Below are positions 15,133 to 22,897 of a stretch of 36,973 bases of DNA, piece after piece. How positions within the stretch are numbered: position 1 is the first letter of the stretch; each line of letters starts with the position of its first letter. The notes beneath the pieces were generated by a model that saw only the letters and a program-made list of their open reading frames with translations, had not been told where the DNA came from and ran no database searches. Source of the DNA: Stakelama flava (lineage in GTDB: Bacteria; Pseudomonadota; Alphaproteobacteria; Sphingomonadales; Sphingomonadaceae); contig NZ_JAHWZX010000020.1 in assembly GCF_019351405.1 (NCBI RefSeq), positions 1-36,973 of the forward strand. The letters are read 5' to 3'. A program made the translations under genes and the position numbers.

Positions 15133-16287
15133 TCAATCGGAATCTTTAGCGTGCTCGTTCCGCGACGGTCGGCCACCGAACAGTTCGATGGTGCTCTCCG
15201 GAGCGGTTTCCCCGAAAAACCGCTCCAGATTGCGGGAGGATGTCTCGGCGAAATTATAACTTCGCGCGAAAAGTTCTTTTTCATAGTCCGCGAGCGCGGT
15301 TTCGATATTCGTGCCATGCCTGACCAGAGCGCGAGCCAGCCGTGCGCCATCGTACATCGCAAGATTCGCACCTTCACCTGCGAAGGGCGACATAAGATGC
15401 GCCGCATCGCCGATCAGCGTGATGCCGGGAACGCGGCCCCACCGATGATCGACAGGCAGCGCATGGATGGGCCTGACCACCGGATCGGCATCGCTTTGGG
15501 TGATGAACCGGATCAGCATCGGCGACCATTCTTCGAATTCGCGCGCGAGCCGGGCAAGCCGTAAAGGCGGCTCTTCGGCAACAAGCGAGTCCATCCATTG
15601 TTGGCATTTGTTCAGCGCGGCATAACCGCGAGCGGTGCCGTCCGGATACCGATGCATCATGATGCCTCTACCGGGCGCGGCAGCGATGAACGTGCCTTTG
15701 CCGATCCCTTCAATCAATTCAGAATGGCGTCCGTCCCCGCCACCGATTGCGATCTCAACGAAACAGGTGCCCGAATATTCTGGCCGGGCGTGCGACAACA
15801 TCGGGCGAACTTTCGACCATGCGCCGTCCGCCCCCACAATCAGATCGGCAGCGACCTTTGTGTGATCGGCGAAGGTAGCGATGTGCCGGCCACCATCCCA
15901 CGCGACAGACGCCAATTTACTGCACCAGCGAATTGTGCCCGATGGAAGCGAATGTATCAGCATAGCCCTGAGTTCGCCCCGATCCACCTCCGGTCGGGAT
16001 GAATGCGCGTTTCCCGGTATATCGAGCAGTACCCGCCCGTAACGATCGGCGATGCGCTTCGCATCCTCTCCGGTGCGGACCAATGCGTTGAACGCCTCCA
16101 ACAGATTTGCGGCCTCAAGCGCGCGCTGACCGGTCTCGGCATGAATGTCGAGCAAGCCGCCCTGCGCTCTCGCGTCGGGTCCCGCCTCAGCTTCGTATAT
16201 TTCCGGGACTATACCGTGCAGGTAAAGGACACGGGCCAGCGTAAGACCACCGAGTCCGGCACCGATAATTGCAATTTTTCTTGGCAT
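15133..16287 (-). CDS. TetX-like FAD-dependent monooxygenase
   Basis: 384 residues, close to the length of TetX-type enzymes. The Rossmann dinucleotide motif IIGAGLGGLTLARVLYLHG is at 7-25, followed by QGGLLDIHAETGQRALEAA (42-60), a phrase typical of TetX and its relatives; the second motif VGADGAWSKVRP is at 151-162 and the FAD ribityl motif LIGDAAHLMSPFAGEGANLA at 291-310. A C-terminal helix bridges the two domains. The family hydroxylates aromatic and polyketide-like substrates using NADPH and oxygen; tetracyclines are one possible substrate, but many chromosomal relatives do not act on them. No regulator or efflux gene neighbours it. A short palindrome (16419-16434) lies upstream. Confidence 0.88.
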   Translation of the reverse strand: MPRKIAIIGAGLGGLTLARVLYLHGIVPEIYEAEAGPDARAQGGLLDIHAETGQRALEAANLLEAFNALVRTGEDAKRIADRYGRVLLDIPGNAHSSRPEVDRGELRAMLIHSLPSGTIRWCSKLASVAWDGGRHIATFADHTKVAADLIVGADGAWSKVRPMLSHARPEYSGTCFVEIAIGGGDGRHSELIEGIGKGTFIAAAPGRGIMMHRYPDGTARGYAALNKCQQWMDSLVAEEPPLRLARLAREFEEWSPMLIRFITQSDADPVVRPIHALPVDHRWGRVPGITLIGDAAHLMSPFAGEGANLAMYDGARLARALVRHGTNIETALADYEKELFARSYNFAETSSRNLERFFGETAPESTIELFGGRPSRNEHAKDSD

Positions 16288-16418
16288 TTTCAGCGCTCCA
16301 ATCGTTTCGGAGACGCTGGCCGACTGCGCACCACACGCATTCGACGTACACGCGACCGCTCACAATCCGGAATTGCCGGCCGAGCAGTCGTTTTTCGCGA
16401 CGGGCAAACCATGTACCA

Positions 16419-16434
16419 GCATTCTGCGGAATGC
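16419..16434. promoter_or_regulatory. Short palindrome upstream of the flavin monooxygenase
   Basis: GCATTC-TGCG-GAATGC is a perfect inverted repeat with a four-base centre, 132 bases upstream of the monooxygenase start and in the gap after the HAD gene. It could be an operator or a small hairpin. A second hairpin (CCGGC-TTCAG-GCCGG) follows at about 16456-16470. Neither has the T tract of a terminator on the minus strand. Confidence 0.25.
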
Positions 16435-16481
16435 AAGTGCCAATGCTTTTTTCGCCGGCTTCAGGCCGGTCGTTTCCGCCA

Positions 16482-17102
16482 CTAGGTGGCGAGCAGGCCA
16501 CTTTTGACGAGTTTGGCGCGGAAGGTGGTGGCGTCGGTGAAGTGGACCGCATCGATTCCCTCATCACGCGCGGCGGCGACGTTGGCGGGGTTGTCGTCGA
16601 CGAAGATCGTCTGCGCCGGATCGACACCGAAGCGGTCGATCGCCAGCCGGTAGATCGCGGGATCGGGCTTTACCAGCCGTTCGTCGCCCGACACGACGAT
16701 ATCGCGGAAATGCGTGAACAGGCTTTCCCATTCGGCGCGGAACGGCGGGAAGAATTCGCCGGAAAAATTGGTCAGGGCAAAGATCGGCACGCCCGCTTCG
16801 CCAAGCGCGCGCACAATCTCGTGCATCCCCGCCACAGGGCCGCCGATGCTTTCATTGAAGCGTGGTCCCCACGCGGCGATCAGGTCGGCATGTTCGGGAT
16901 ATCGGCCAGCAAGCTCCGCCGAGGTCTCGGCGAAGGGGCGACCGGCATCATGCTGAAAATGCCATTCATGCGTGACGACATCGCGCAGGAACGCATCGAG
17001 CGCCCGATCATCGCTGATCAGGCGCTCGTACAGATAGCGCGGGTCCCAGTGGAACAGGACGTTGCCGATATCGAAGATAACGGCGGCGCGTCGTCCCGCC
17101 AC
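16482..17102 (-). CDS. HAD-superfamily hydrolase, YihX-like phosphatase
   Basis: 206 residues, GTG start. Motif I is VIFDIGNVLFHWD: the nucleophile Asp11 is kept, while the usual second Asp is Gly, as in the DLGNV motif of YihX-type sugar phosphatases. Motif II is FALTNFSG, motif III LVKPDPAIYRLAI with the conserved Lys, and motif IV TIFVDDNPANVAAARDEGI. The helical cap follows motif I. Likely a cytoplasmic phosphatase on a small phosphorylated metabolite. The GTG is 6 bases after the rpmJ stop and AGGG in the last codons of rpmJ acts as binding site, so the two are probably cotranscribed. Confidence 0.9.
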   Translation of the reverse strand: MAGRRAAVIFDIGNVLFHWDPRYLYERLISDDRALDAFLRDVVTHEWHFQHDAGRPFAETSAELAGRYPEHADLIAAWGPRFNESIGGPVAGMHEIVRALGEAGVPIFALTNFSGEFFPPFRAEWESLFTHFRDIVVSGDERLVKPDPAIYRLAIDRFGVDPAQTIFVDDNPANVAAARDEGIDAVHFTDATTFRAKLVKSGLLAT

Positions 17103-17108
17103 GTACGT

Positions 17109-17234
17109 TCAGCCCTGGCGGGCCTTGAACTTGCGAACCGTCTTGTTGATGACATAGGTGCGCCCGCGACGGCGGATCACGCGATTGTCGCGATGCCGGT
17201 TTTTGAGCGACTTCAGTGAATTCACGATCTTCAT
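17109..17234 (-). CDS. rpmJ: 50S ribosomal protein L36, cysteine-free form
   Basis: 41 residues, [19 protein letters not shown] continuing with [20 protein letters not shown] and QG. This is L36 of the zinc-independent type: the Cys/His zinc ligands of the classical 38-residue form are replaced, as is usual in alphaproteobacteria. It belongs to the large ribosomal subunit near the peptidyl transferase region. It lies directly before the HAD gene and has no other ribosomal genes beside it. Confidence 0.96.
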   Translation of the reverse strand: MKIVNSLKSLKNRHRDNRVIRRRGRTYVINKTVRKFKARQG

Positions 17235-17391
17235 GGATCGATCCCGTTTCAATAGCTGCTTGTGCGGAAAATTCGAAGGCGCTCACCTAGGGCTGCCCTC
17301 CCCATGAGTCAACCCGCAGTCAACCGGAACCCATTCCGCCCGTCCGATCATTCTGCCATAAGGCCGCAAACAGGGTTTGGGAGATACGGGT

Positions 17392-17985
17392 ATGAAGCGT
17401 TTCAGTTTGTTTCTTTCGGGCGTCGCGGCACTTTCGCTGTCGGCATGCGCCACCACCGGCCGCGCACCGGTGGATGCCACACGCTATCACCTCGACGCGC
17501 CGATCGAGCGGATGAGCTTCACGGTCGAACCGCTGAAGACCAACGATACGATCAGCCCGGAATATGCGGCCTTTTCCGACGCCGTGCGCGCGCAACTTGT
17601 CCAGCTTGATTTCCCGAACGCCACCGATGCCGAATCGGCGGGCTATGTCGCGGGCCTGTCGCTGACGCGCGCACCGATGGGCGTGATCGAAAAGCAATCG
17701 CCCTTCCGCATCGGCATCGGCGGCGGATCGTTCGGCCGCAATGTCGGCGTTGGCGGCGGCGCGTCGGTGGGACTGGGCGGCGGCGCGCGGCAGGTGATCG
17801 GGACCGAACTGGCCGTTCAGCTTCGTCGGCGCAGCGATGATACCGTGGTCTGGGAAGGCCGTGCGATCACCCAGACGATCAGCGGCGAGGAAGGCAGCCA
17901 GTCGGCCGAAATCGCCCAGCGGCTGGCCGGTGCGCTGTTCAAGAACTTCCCCGGCGAGTCCGGAATTACTATCACGGTCAAATGA
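17392..17985 (+). CDS. DUF4136-type lipoprotein
   Basis: 197 residues from the ATG at 17392 with GGGAGA upstream; a TTG five codons earlier is less likely. The signal peptide MKRFSLFLSGVAALSLSAC ends in a lipobox at Cys19, and the following Ala-Thr-Thr suits outer-membrane sorting. Mature features are a beta strand pair with MSFTVEPLKT, a Gly-rich segment in the middle (about 108-135, IGIGGGSFGRNVGVGGGAS), and the VWEGRAITQTISGE plus helix plus LFKNFPGESG ending typical of DUF4136 proteins. Function unknown. Its stop overlaps the start of the carboxypeptidase gene (ATGA), so the two are translated together. Confidence 0.85.
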   Translation: MKRFSLFLSGVAALSLSACATTGRAPVDATRYHLDAPIERMSFTVEPLKTNDTISPEYAAFSDAVRAQLVQLDFPNATDAESAGYVAGLSLTRAPMGVIEKQSPFRIGIGGGSFGRNVGVGGGASVGLGGGARQVIGTELAVQLRRRSDDTVVWEGRAITQTISGEEGSQSAEIAQRLAGALFKNFPGESGITITVK

Positions 17986-19100
17986 GTATCGAAATCAACG
18001 CCGCCTTTGACGGCGGAAATATTCGCACGGTCGGGTCCAATGGCGACCGGATCGATCTGGAAATCGTGAAGGACAAGGATTCTGATTTTTACCAGTGGTT
18101 CTACTTTCGCGTCGCCGGCGCGAAGGGTCGCCAGCTGACGCTGCGCATCGTGAATGCGGGCAATTCGGCCTATCCGGGCGGCTGGCCCGGCTATTCGGCG
18201 CGGATGAGCACCGACCGGCAGGACTGGGTGACGGTCGATACCGAATATGGCGATGGCGCGCTGAGCTTTACGTGCGAGGTCGACAGCGACCTCGTCTGGT
18301 TCGCCTATTTCGCGCCGTACACGGTCGAACGGCACAACCAGCTTGTCGCCGACATGGCGGCGCGGCCGGGGGTGTCGCACCGCGAACTGGGCAAGACGCT
18401 CGACGGGCGCTCGCTCGATTACCTGACGCTGGGCGATGGTCCGAAACAGGTGTGGCTCTATGCCCGCCAGCATCCCGGCGAAACGATGGCCGAATGGTGG
18501 ATGGAAGGCGCGCTTGAGAAACTGACCGATGCGACGGACGAAACAGCACGGACGCTGCGTGAAAAAGCCACGTTCCATATCATCCCCAACATGAACCCAG
18601 ACGGCAGCTATCGCGGGCATCTGCGCACCAACGCCATCGGGGTAAACCTGAACCGCGAATGGCATGCGCCGTCGATGGAACGCAGCCCCGAAGTCTTCCT
18701 GACGCTGAAACGGATGGACGAAACCGGCGTCGATTTCGCGATGGACGTGCATGGCGATGAAGCGATCCCGGCGAATTTCCTTGCCGGGTTCGAAGGCATT
18801 CCAAGCTGGACCGACGCGCTGGGCGAGAAATATTACGAATATGGCCGGCGGCTGGAAAAGGCGACGCGCGATTTCCAGACCGAAAAGGGCTATCCGAAAT
18901 CGGCGCCCGGCAAAGCCAATCCGGCCCTGTCGACCAACCAGCTTGCCGAACGTTTCGGCGCGGTTTCGATGACGCTGGAAATGCCGTTCAAGGATCATGA
19001 TCCCAATCCAGACGCACAGCGCGCATGGTCGCCCGAACGCTGCAAGACGCTGGCGCATGCCTGTCTCGATACGCTGGCCGGGATGATCGACGAAATCTGA
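17982..19100 (+). CDS. M14 zinc carboxypeptidase of the cytosolic carboxypeptidase (CCP) type
   Basis: 372 residues, no signal peptide. The N-terminal beta-sandwich domain (about 1-115) with FDGGNIRTVG and FYQWFYFRVAGAKGRQLTL is the hallmark of the CCP/M14D subfamily; the peptidase domain follows. Zinc ligands are His164 and Glu167 (ARQHPGETMAEWW) and His257 (DVHGDE); NMNPDG and GVNLNREW carry substrate-binding residues and Glu333 (MTLEMPFKD) is the candidate catalytic acid. In eukaryotes CCPs trim glutamates from tubulin; the bacterial substrate is not known. It overlaps the DUF4136 lipoprotein gene by four bases, an intimate pairing of an exported and a cytosolic product. Confidence 0.9.
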   Translation: MSIEINAAFDGGNIRTVGSNGDRIDLEIVKDKDSDFYQWFYFRVAGAKGRQLTLRIVNAGNSAYPGGWPGYSARMSTDRQDWVTVDTEYGDGALSFTCEVDSDLVWFAYFAPYTVERHNQLVADMAARPGVSHRELGKTLDGRSLDYLTLGDGPKQVWLYARQHPGETMAEWWMEGALEKLTDATDETARTLREKATFHIIPNMNPDGSYRGHLRTNAIGVNLNREWHAPSMERSPEVFLTLKRMDETGVDFAMDVHGDEAIPANFLAGFEGIPSWTDALGEKYYEYGRRLEKATRDFQTEKGYPKSAPGKANPALSTNQLAERFGAVSMTLEMPFKDHDPNPDAQRAWSPERCKTLAHACLDTLAGMIDEI

Positions 19101-19111
19101 AAGCAGCGGCA

Positions 19112-19143
19112 GTGGCGGGGCGGCATCCCACCGGCCCCGCCAC
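19112..19143. terminator. GC-rich hairpin after the carboxypeptidase gene
   Basis: GTGGCGGGGC (19112-19121) pairs perfectly with GCCCCGCCAC (19134-19143). It follows the carboxypeptidase stop by 11 bases and precedes the GNAT gene by 18. No T tract follows, so if it terminates it is weak or rho-assisted; it may also act as an mRNA 3'-end stabiliser. Confidence 0.4.
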
Positions 19144-19161
19144 GCCGTTCGGGAGACAATC

Positions 19162-19620
19162 ATGCGCCTGAGCGAGGGCGGTCTCGATCATCCTGCGGTG
19201 CATTCGCTGCTGGAGCTGCATTTCGCCGACATGCTGGCGAACAGTCCGAAAGACAGCTGCCACTTTCTTGATCTGTCCGGCCTTGCCGCACAGGATGTCA
19301 GTTTCTGGACGCTGTGGGATGGGGAGGCGCTGGCCGGATGCGGCGCGCTCAAACAACTCGACCCCGCGCATGGCGAGATCAAATCAATGCGCACCCACCC
19401 TGCGATGCTGCGCCGGGGCGTCGCCGCCGCCATGCTGACCCACATCATCGCCACTGCACAGGCGCGCGGCTATCGTCGGTTGAGCCTGGAAACCGGATCA
19501 GGCCCCGGTTTCGCGCCAGCGCACCACCTGTACCACAGCTTCGGCTTTGCCGAATGCCCCGCTTTCGGCGATTACCGCGACGGCGATCCGTTCAGCCGCT
19601 TCCTGACCCGGACGATTTAG
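19162..19620 (+). CDS. GNAT-family N-acetyltransferase
   Basis: 152 residues in the single GNAT fold. The acetyl-CoA binding motif A lies at about residues 70-100: GEIKSMRTHPAMLRRGVAAA, with the R-R-G-V-A pyrophosphate loop. Motif B follows as LSLETGSGPGFAPAHHLYHS and FGFAEC. The pattern resembles the YsnE/small-molecule branch of the family, but the acceptor cannot be predicted. GGGAGA stands before the ATG. The stop overlaps the stop of the convergent dienelactone hydrolase gene by four bases. Confidence 0.88.
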   Translation: MRLSEGGLDHPAVHSLLELHFADMLANSPKDSCHFLDLSGLAAQDVSFWTLWDGEALAGCGALKQLDPAHGEIKSMRTHPAMLRRGVAAAMLTHIIATAQARGYRRLSLETGSGPGFAPAHHLYHSFGFAECPAFGDYRDGDPFSRFLTRTI

Positions 19621-20342
19621 GCAAACAGCTCTTCGAGGAAATACCGCATTGCCGCCCAGCTTCGCCGGTCGGCCTTTGGTTCGAACCGCAGCGCCGGATT
19701 GTCGCCATCCTTGCGATCGACATCGGTGAAGGCGTGGCCGGCATGACCATAGGCGTCAAGCTGCCAGTCGCAACCGCCCTCCGTCAGTTCGCTGGCCAGC
19801 GCCACAACGCTTTCGGGCGGCCCGATCGGGTCTTCCCAGCCGTGGCAGACAAGCAGCTTCGCGCGCATCGGGGTGACATTGTCGTAGTCGGGCCGGTCGT
19901 ACACGCCATGAAAGCTGACCGCGCCCAGAATATCGGCGCCATAGCGGACCATATCGATGGCGCATTTGCCGCCGAAGCAGAAACCGGCCGCTGCAGTCTT
20001 TCCGGCATTCACCTCCGGCTGCTTCTTCAACTCGGCCAGCGACGCCTCCAGCCGCGCCCTGAGCAACGCTCGGTCGGCATTGAGTTCGTCCATATATTTG
20101 CCGCGGTCCGCATCCTCCAGCCGGGTTCGCCTGCCCTGACCGTAAAGATCGATCGCGAAGCCGAGATAGCCGAGCTGGGCAAGGTCCTCCGCCTTGCAAT
20201 TGTCCGCTTCCTTCTGGCCAAGGATGTTGGGAATGACGGCAATTCCCGGCCGCTCACCCGGCACTTCGTCGTCCCAGGCGATCACGCCTTCGAACGGGCC
20301 GCCGGGGCCGTCATATACATGGGTTCGGCGCTGGATCGTCAT
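19617..20342 (-). CDS. Dienelactone hydrolase family protein
   Basis: 241 residues, alpha/beta hydrolase. The catalytic triad can be read as Cys122 in the nucleophile elbow GFCFGGK, Asp171 in [12 protein letters not shown] and His203 in [10 protein letters not shown]. The Cys nucleophile, rather than Ser, is characteristic of dienelactone hydrolases, which open enol-lactones in chlorocatechol breakdown; most chromosomal members of this group have broader or unknown ester substrates. No other aromatic-degradation gene is nearby, so a pathway is not implied. It is divergent from gpmA with 100 bases between. Confidence 0.9.
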   Translation of the reverse strand: MTIQRRTHVYDGPGGPFEGVIAWDDEVPGERPGIAVIPNILGQKEADNCKAEDLAQLGYLGFAIDLYGQGRRTRLEDADRGKYMDELNADRALLRARLEASLAELKKQPEVNAGKTAAAGFCFGGKCAIDMVRYGADILGAVSFHGVYDRPDYDNVTPMRAKLLVCHGWEDPIGPPESVVALASELTEGGCDWQLDAYGHAGHAFTDVDRKDGDNPALRFEPKADRRSWAAMRYFLEELFA

Positions 20343-20442
20343 CGGGCTTTCCTTCGTTGATTTGTATCAGACGGCTTGTCTTGGCCGTGCCACCGTCTCT
20401 ATCAGCCCCGTTAAAGCCTCAACGCTCTTGAAAGGTCCGTCC

Positions 20443-21129
20443 ATGCCCACACTCGTTTTGATCCGCCACGGCCAGTCCGAATGGAATCTGCAAAACAGGT
20501 TCACCGGCTGGTGGGACGTGAACCTGACCGAGAAGGGCGTCGAGGAAGCGATTCAGGCGGGTGAGATGCTTGCCGAAAAGGGATATGATTTCGATCAATG
20601 CTATACCTCGGTGCAGACGCGGGCGATCAAGACGCTTGACCTCGCGCTGGAGGCGATGGGGCGGTTGTGGTTGCCGGTCGAAAAGGACTGGCGCCTCAAC
20701 GAACGCCATTATGGCGGGCTGACCGGCCTTAACAAGGCGGAGACGGCGGAAAAGCATGGCGACGAACAGGTGCATATCTGGCGCCGCAGTTTCGACACCC
20801 CGCCCCCGCCGCAGGAGGAAGGCGACAAATACGATCTGAGACAGGATCGCCGTTATGCCGGGATCGACATTCCCAATACCGAAAGCCTGAAGGATACGAT
20901 CGCGCGCGTGCTTCCCTATTGGCAGGGCACGATCGTTCCCGACCTGAAAGCAGGCAAGCGCGTGGTGATTTCGGCGCATGGCAATTCGCTGCGCGCGCTA
21001 GTGAAGCATCTGTCGAACATTCCCGATGACGAGATTACCGGGCTGGAAATCCCCACCGGCAAACCGATCGTGTACGAACTGGACGACGATATGCGCGAAC
21101 AGGAACGTTTCTACCTGCATGAACGGTGA
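20443..21129 (+). CDS. gpmA: 2,3-bisphosphoglycerate-dependent phosphoglycerate mutase
   Basis: 228 residues from the ATG at 20443, with AAAGG seven bases upstream. The phospho-histidine motif [10 protein letters not shown] (His9) begins the protein, and [32 protein letters not shown] and [17 protein letters not shown] supply the remaining active-site residues. The enzyme interconverts 3- and 2-phosphoglycerate in glycolysis, one step before enolase and two before pyruvate kinase, which is also in this window. The length is about 20 residues below E. coli GpmA, as in many alphaproteobacteria. Confidence 0.96.
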   Translation: MPTLVLIRHGQSEWNLQNRFTGWWDVNLTEKGVEEAIQAGEMLAEKGYDFDQCYTSVQTRAIKTLDLALEAMGRLWLPVEKDWRLNERHYGGLTGLNKAETAEKHGDEQVHIWRRSFDTPPPPQEEGDKYDLRQDRRYAGIDIPNTESLKDTIARVLPYWQGTIVPDLKAGKRVVISAHGNSLRALVKHLSNIPDDEITGLEIPTGKPIVYELDDDMREQERFYLHER

Positions 21130-21222
21130 GGTTCGGATCGTGGCGTTTCGCGAAACTTCGATTGCCCTTGCCGGGACCGACGATTAGGAACCGGCGCTTC
21201 CCGTCACGCACAGGGTAATATT

Positions 21223-21708
21223 ATGGCGCACGCACCGGTTGTCGGCATCATCATGGGCAGTACCTCCGATTGGGAAACGATGCGCCATGCCGCCGATACG
21301 CTGGAGGCGCTGGGCGTTGCGCATGAAGCGAAGGTGGTTTCCGCGCACCGCACGCCGCAGCGGCTTTACGACTATGCGACGGGCGCGGTGGGACGCGGGC
21401 TGAAGGTCATTATCGCTGGCGCGGGCGGCGCGGCGCATCTGCCGGGTATGACGGCGTCGATGACGCGGCTGCCCGTTCTCGGCGTGCCGGTCCAGTCAAA
21501 GGCGCTGGACGGCATGGACAGCCTGCTTTCGATCGTTCAGATGCCCGGCGGCATTCCGGTCGGCACGCTCGCCATCGGCAAGGCGGGTGCGATCAATGCC
21601 GGACTGATGGCCGCGGGCATTCTGGCGCTGTCCGACGATGCGCTGGCGAAGCGGCTCGACGAATGGCGTGAGCGACAAACCGACAGCGTGGCGAACGAAC
21701 CCGAATGA
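21223..21708 (+). CDS. purE: N5-carboxyaminoimidazole ribonucleotide mutase PurE
   Basis: 161 residues, class I PurE. Motifs: [12 protein letters not shown] (substrate phosphate loop), [15 protein letters not shown] with the conserved His, and [19 protein letters not shown]. It moves the carboxyl group from N5 to C4 of the imidazole ring in purine synthesis, following PurK. AGGG lies seven bases upstream of the ATG. Its TGA overlaps the purK ATG. Confidence 0.97.
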   Translation: MAHAPVVGIIMGSTSDWETMRHAADTLEALGVAHEAKVVSAHRTPQRLYDYATGAVGRGLKVIIAGAGGAAHLPGMTASMTRLPVLGVPVQSKALDGMDSLLSIVQMPGGIPVGTLAIGKAGAINAGLMAAGILALSDDALAKRLDEWRERQTDSVANEPE

Positions 21709-22772
21709 ACACCCTGCCCCCCGGATCGACCATCGGCATTATCGGCGCTGGCCAGCTTGGCCGGATGCTTGGCGTCGCGGCGGCGCAGCTCGGCTATCGC
21801 ATCCATGTCTTCGCGCCCGCTTCGGGACCGGCATGCGATGTGAACAACGCATTCACCGCCGCCGCATATGACGATGAAGCGGCGCTCGCGCAATTCGCCG
21901 AAGCGGTCGATGTGGTCACATACGAATTCGAGAATATCGAGGCTGCGCCAATCGCGACGCTGGCGAAAAGCGTGCCGGTGCGCCCGTCGGCACAGGCGCT
22001 TTCGATCGCACAGGACCGGACGCAGGAAAAAACCTTTGTCGAAAAGCTGGGCGGCCGCGCTGCGCCATGGCGCGCGGTGACGAACCGCCAGGAACTGGAC
22101 AGCGCGATCGCCGAGATCGGATGCCCGGCGATCCTGAAAACGATCCGCTTCGGCTATGACGGCAAGGGGCAGGCGCGACTTGCCAGCGCGGACGATGCCG
22201 ACGCTGCGTGGGACGCGATCGGCGGCAATCCCGCGATCCTCGAAGGCTTTGTCGATTTCGATCATGAATTTTCAATCGTGCTGGCGCGCGGGATGGATGG
22301 CGCACATGCAAGCTATCCGCCGCCGCTCAACGGGCATGAAGACGGCATCCTCGCCCGCTCGACCGTCCCCGCCCCGGCGCAAGTCGCGGCGCTGTGGACC
22401 GAAGCGGCGGCGCTGGCAGGCCGGGTTGCCGATGCGCTCGATTATGTCGGGGTCCTGACGCTGGAGTTTTTCGCGGGCAAGGACGGGCCGATCTTCAACG
22501 AAATGGCGCCGCGCGTGCACAATAGCGGCCATTGGACGATCGAGGGCGCGGTCACCAGCCAGTTCGAAAACCATATCCGCGCGATTTGCGGTCTGCCGCT
22601 GGGATCGACGGCGGTGACCGGAAGCCGCGTCGAGATGGAAAATCTGATTGGCGATCAGGCGAAGCGCTGGCCCCGGATCATCGCCGAGCCGGAAGCGCAT
22701 CTCCACCTGTACGGCAAATCCGAAATCCGTCCCGGCCGCAAGATGGGGCACGTCACGCGCGTCTGGCGATAG
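21705..22772 (+). CDS. purK: N5-carboxyaminoimidazole ribonucleotide synthase PurK
   Basis: 355 residues, ATP-grasp enzyme that carboxylates aminoimidazole ribonucleotide with bicarbonate and [23 protein letters not shown] is the N-terminal domain signature; [14 protein letters not shown] follows; the ATP-grasp core has [17 protein letters not shown], the [17 protein letters not shown] strand and [19 protein letters not shown] with metal ligands. The C-terminal domain ends [11 protein letters not shown]. Coupled to purE through a four-base ATGA overlap. Confidence 0.97.
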   Translation: MNTLPPGSTIGIIGAGQLGRMLGVAAAQLGYRIHVFAPASGPACDVNNAFTAAAYDDEAALAQFAEAVDVVTYEFENIEAAPIATLAKSVPVRPSAQALSIAQDRTQEKTFVEKLGGRAAPWRAVTNRQELDSAIAEIGCPAILKTIRFGYDGKGQARLASADDADAAWDAIGGNPAILEGFVDFDHEFSIVLARGMDGAHASYPPPLNGHEDGILARSTVPAPAQVAALWTEAAALAGRVADALDYVGVLTLEFFAGKDGPIFNEMAPRVHNSGHWTIEGAVTSQFENHIRAICGLPLGSTAVTGSRVEMENLIGDQAKRWPRIIAEPEAHLHLYGKSEIRPGRKMGHVTRVWR

Positions 22773-22815
22773 AACCAGGCGAGCGTTTCCATGGCGCGGG
22801 AATCCCGTCCCACGC

Positions 22816-22893
22816 CGTCCTTGCGAGGGTAGCGAAGCAACCCGGCCCGCCCGCGAACCGGACGGCTTCGTCGCCTCGCTCCTCGCGGCGACG
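22816..22893. repeat. REP-like dispersed palindromic element
   Basis: Between the convergent purK and hydrolase genes, the sequence CCTTGCGAGGGTAGCGAAGC opens the element and a roughly complementary GGCTTCGTCGCC, GCTCCTCGCGGCGACG closes it, with a CCGG-N10-CCGG centre. This TTGCGAG-GTAGCGAAGCAA pattern resembles the intergenic repeats scattered through many sphingomonad genomes. Only one copy is in this window, so copy number is not shown here. Confidence 0.7.
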
Positions 22894-22897
22894 GGTG

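Noticed and set aside
15133..16287. Calling the flavin monooxygenase a tetracycline resistance gene tet(X)
   Set aside because: Motifs fit the wider family, but no resistance-linked context (mobile element, regulator) is present and substrate cannot be deduced.
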